A DNA stretch of 64,000 nt from Cavia porcellus. Taxonomy: Eukaryota > Chordata > Mammalia > Rodentia > Caviidae. The stretch spans positions 33,042,001-33,106,000 of the forward strand of contig NW_026947496.1 of NCBI RefSeq assembly GCF_034190915.1, given 5' to 3'. The position numbers were made by a program, and so were the translations under genes. This document shows, one piece after another, positions 62,430 through 64,000 of this stretch (its first letter is position 1; every line of letters starts with the position of its first letter). The notes beneath the pieces were generated by a model. That model ran no database searches and had not been told where the DNA came from. It saw nothing but the letters and a program-made list of their open reading frames with translations.

Positions 62430-62969
62430 GAAATTGGGAAGAGAATCCTAAAATTCACATGGACATAAAAAAAAGGTCCAGCGAAAATAATATGGAAAAA
62501 GAAGGATGTAAGAGGGCTAACACTTTGCAGTTTTAAACCTTGCTATAAAATATAGTGAGTCAGTGTGGTTCTGGCATAAGGATAGATGTGTAGACATCTG
62601 GAGCAGAGTCCAGAACTGAAGCCTTGTGTCTGTGGTCAGTGGATGTTCTACAAGGAAGGCTACATAATTTAATAGGAAAATAGGTTTTCAGCAGGTGGAA
62701 TTGATATTACTGCATATCTATATACAAAAGAATAAAATTGGGCCCTTAGTATCATGCACAAAAATTAATTCAAGATGGATCATAGACCTAAATATAAAAC
62801 CTACACCTGTAAAACTTTCAGTAGAAAAAGGAGTCTTTGTGAACAGCGGTAGGCAAAGCCTTTCTTGATACAATATCCAATGCAAAAATAACAAAAGGAA
62901 AAAAATAGAAAAGTTAAGATTTTGTCAAAATTAAAAACTTTTGTGCATCAAAGGACTCCGGGAACAAGT
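62430..62969 (+). mobile_element. L1 ORF2 fragment, left of LTR insert
   Basis: Blocks ctaaaattcacatggacat, tggttctggcataaggatag, tcaagatggatcatagacct and gattttgtcaaaattaaaaa follow the order of late L1 ORF2. All frames carry stops. Confidence 0.85.
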
Positions 62970-63356
62970 TGTTTTGGTTTATATCTGAATGTCTCCCAAG
63001 AGCCTGGCAGGCTCATAGGTGGGGATTTTGAAAGCTGATGGGACTAGGGAGGCCTTACAGCTGGCTTGTTGTTAGGAGGAGGCCTGGTCGGAAGAGGTGG
63101 GTCAGGTCACAGAGGGGTGGGCACGACCACAGGGAGTGGTAGGGGTGACCAGGAAAGTCATCTTCTTTCGGGCTCCTCTGTTGACTCTCTGCTCCCCAGC
63201 ACCAATGCCATGAGCCACTTTTCCTCTGCTGTCCCCTGTGCCATTCCATCCTGCCTTGTAGCCAGTTGACAATAGACTGAAACTTGAGCCAAATGAAACC
63301 TCTTTTTTAAAATTATGGGTGTTGATATTGTATCTTAGTGTAAAGTGTCTAAGACA
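62970..63356 (+). mobile_element. Solo MaLR-type LTR inside L1, exact target duplication
   Basis: A 387 bp unit starting TGTTTTGGTTTATATC and ending GTGTCTAAGACA, flanked on both sides by CAAGT (62965-62969 and 63357-63361). It contains the family blocks tgccatgagccacttttcct, ttgtagccagttgacaatag and gactgaaacttgagcc. TG...CA ends with a 5 bp duplication are the ERVL/MaLR signature. Confidence 0.92.
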
Positions 63357-63361
63357 CAAGT

Positions 63362-63990
63362 GCAAAAGAGTTCACAGAAAGAAAGTATTTGCAAATCATA
63401 CATCTGAGAGGGCCTTGTATCCTAGATTATGCAAAGAACTCAATCAACTCAACAGTAGAATAAAAATAAAAGTAAAAACTAGTAGAATCTGAGTGGCCAT
63501 TTTCCCTAAGAAGACACTCAAGTGTTTGGTGAGCACTTGAAGCTGTGTGCATCATTGCTAGTGCTCAGGGCTGTGCAAGGCAGACCTCAGCAAGATGCAA
63601 CTTCACACCGAGGTGGCTGTAAAAAGTAAATGGAAGAAATGGAAAGTGACAGATGTTGTTGAGAGTGTGGGGAAACAGGGTCAATCCCTCATATGCCGTT
63701 GATGGGAATATAAGCAATGTAGTCACTGGAAAACAGTCCAGCAGTTCCTCAAAGAGGTAAAACACGAGTTGCCATAGAGCCAACAATTCTACCCATAGGC
63801 TTTTATTCCAGAGCATTGAAAACCACATGTTCACACAGGAACTTTAATGTGTGTTCAAAACACCCTTATTCGTAACAGCCAAAACAGGAATAATCCAGCT
63901 GCTTGCCAGGGGATACATGGGTAGGTAAAAGGTGATGTATCCATCACCATCAGGAAAAGCTGGAAATAACTTGTCATTACTTTCGTTTTT
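63362..63990 (+). mobile_element. L1 ORF2 3' fragment, right of LTR insert
   Basis: Blocks gtatttgcaaatcatacatc, gcaaagaactcaatcaactc, ccgttgatgggaatataagc and tcgtaacagccaaaacagga follow late L1 ORF2 order. Together with the left part it shows the LTR cut a single L1. Confidence 0.85.
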
Positions 63991-64000
63991 GTAAGGCCTT

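Larger units (their letters stand above)
57043..64000 (+). other. NTPCR: NTPCR intron 4, left part (phase 0), runs off the window
   Basis: Starts with a near-consensus gtgagtaag donor. The expected last exon, coding for a short C-terminal tail of about 22 residues, was searched for by eye and not found before 64000. Contents are a composite SINE, an L2 relic, a LINE ORF1-like relic, a MIR and an L1 split by an LTR. Confidence 0.85.

Noticed and set aside
1..64000. CRISPR arrays, bacterial operons, riboswitches, prophage
   Set aside because: Sequence is clearly mammalian nuclear DNA. Tandem repeats found have no regular unique spacers.

Overview
This is a 64 kb piece of a mammalian nuclear genome. 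Exons are short and separated by GT-AG introns, one CpG-rich promoter is present, and most of the rest is interspersed repeats. The repeats point to a rodent: 7SL-derived B1 SINEs with an internal duplication, tRNA-derived ID elements, composite B1+ID SINEs, many MaLR-type LTRs and L1 fragments. B1+ID composites are known outside the mouse/rat lineage, so a non-murid rodent (for example a beaver-like castorimorph, or a squirrel relative) is the best guess, with low confidence.

The only protein-coding gene I can support is NTPCR (cancer-related nucleoside-triphosphatase, THEP1 family) on the + strand. Four coding exons are visible: 40808-40841, 44222-44384, 44933-45029 and 56833-57042. They join in frame to 168 codons, including the P-loop GPPGVGKT and the Walker B-like CVIDEIGKMEL. 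The family has about 190 residues, so the last 22 or so codons, expected in one more exon, lie past the right edge of the window. The gene starts in a CpG island (about 40.6-41.2 kb) with NRF1-, ETS- and SP1-like sites.

Layout: 1-40.5 kb is intergenic, with no believable coding gene. It holds MaLR LTRs (start of window, 6.9, 8.3, 15.3, 15.9 and 27.7 kb), a MaLR internal region (5.6-6.9 kb), an ERV1-like LTR with a duplicated U3 segment (17.0 kb), L1 fragments (13-15 and 27-28.5 kb), B1, ID and B1+ID SINEs, MIR relics and simple repeats. The NTPCR introns (40.8-64 kb) hold L1, MIR, L2, Tigger-like DNA transposon relics, SINEs and a perfect 3 x 39 bp minisatellite. The right end is an L1 ORF2 fragment split by a MaLR LTR that still has an exact 5 bp target duplication.

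I found no sign of a new multi-gene system. The most unusual structure is a 629 bp A-tailed insert at 13.4-14.1 kb. It carries 123 bp tandem units at its 5' end, sits inside an antisense L1 and is flanked by a 14 bp target duplication, and a second SINE has landed at the same site. Repeat family names are from my memory of consensus sequences, not from a database run.
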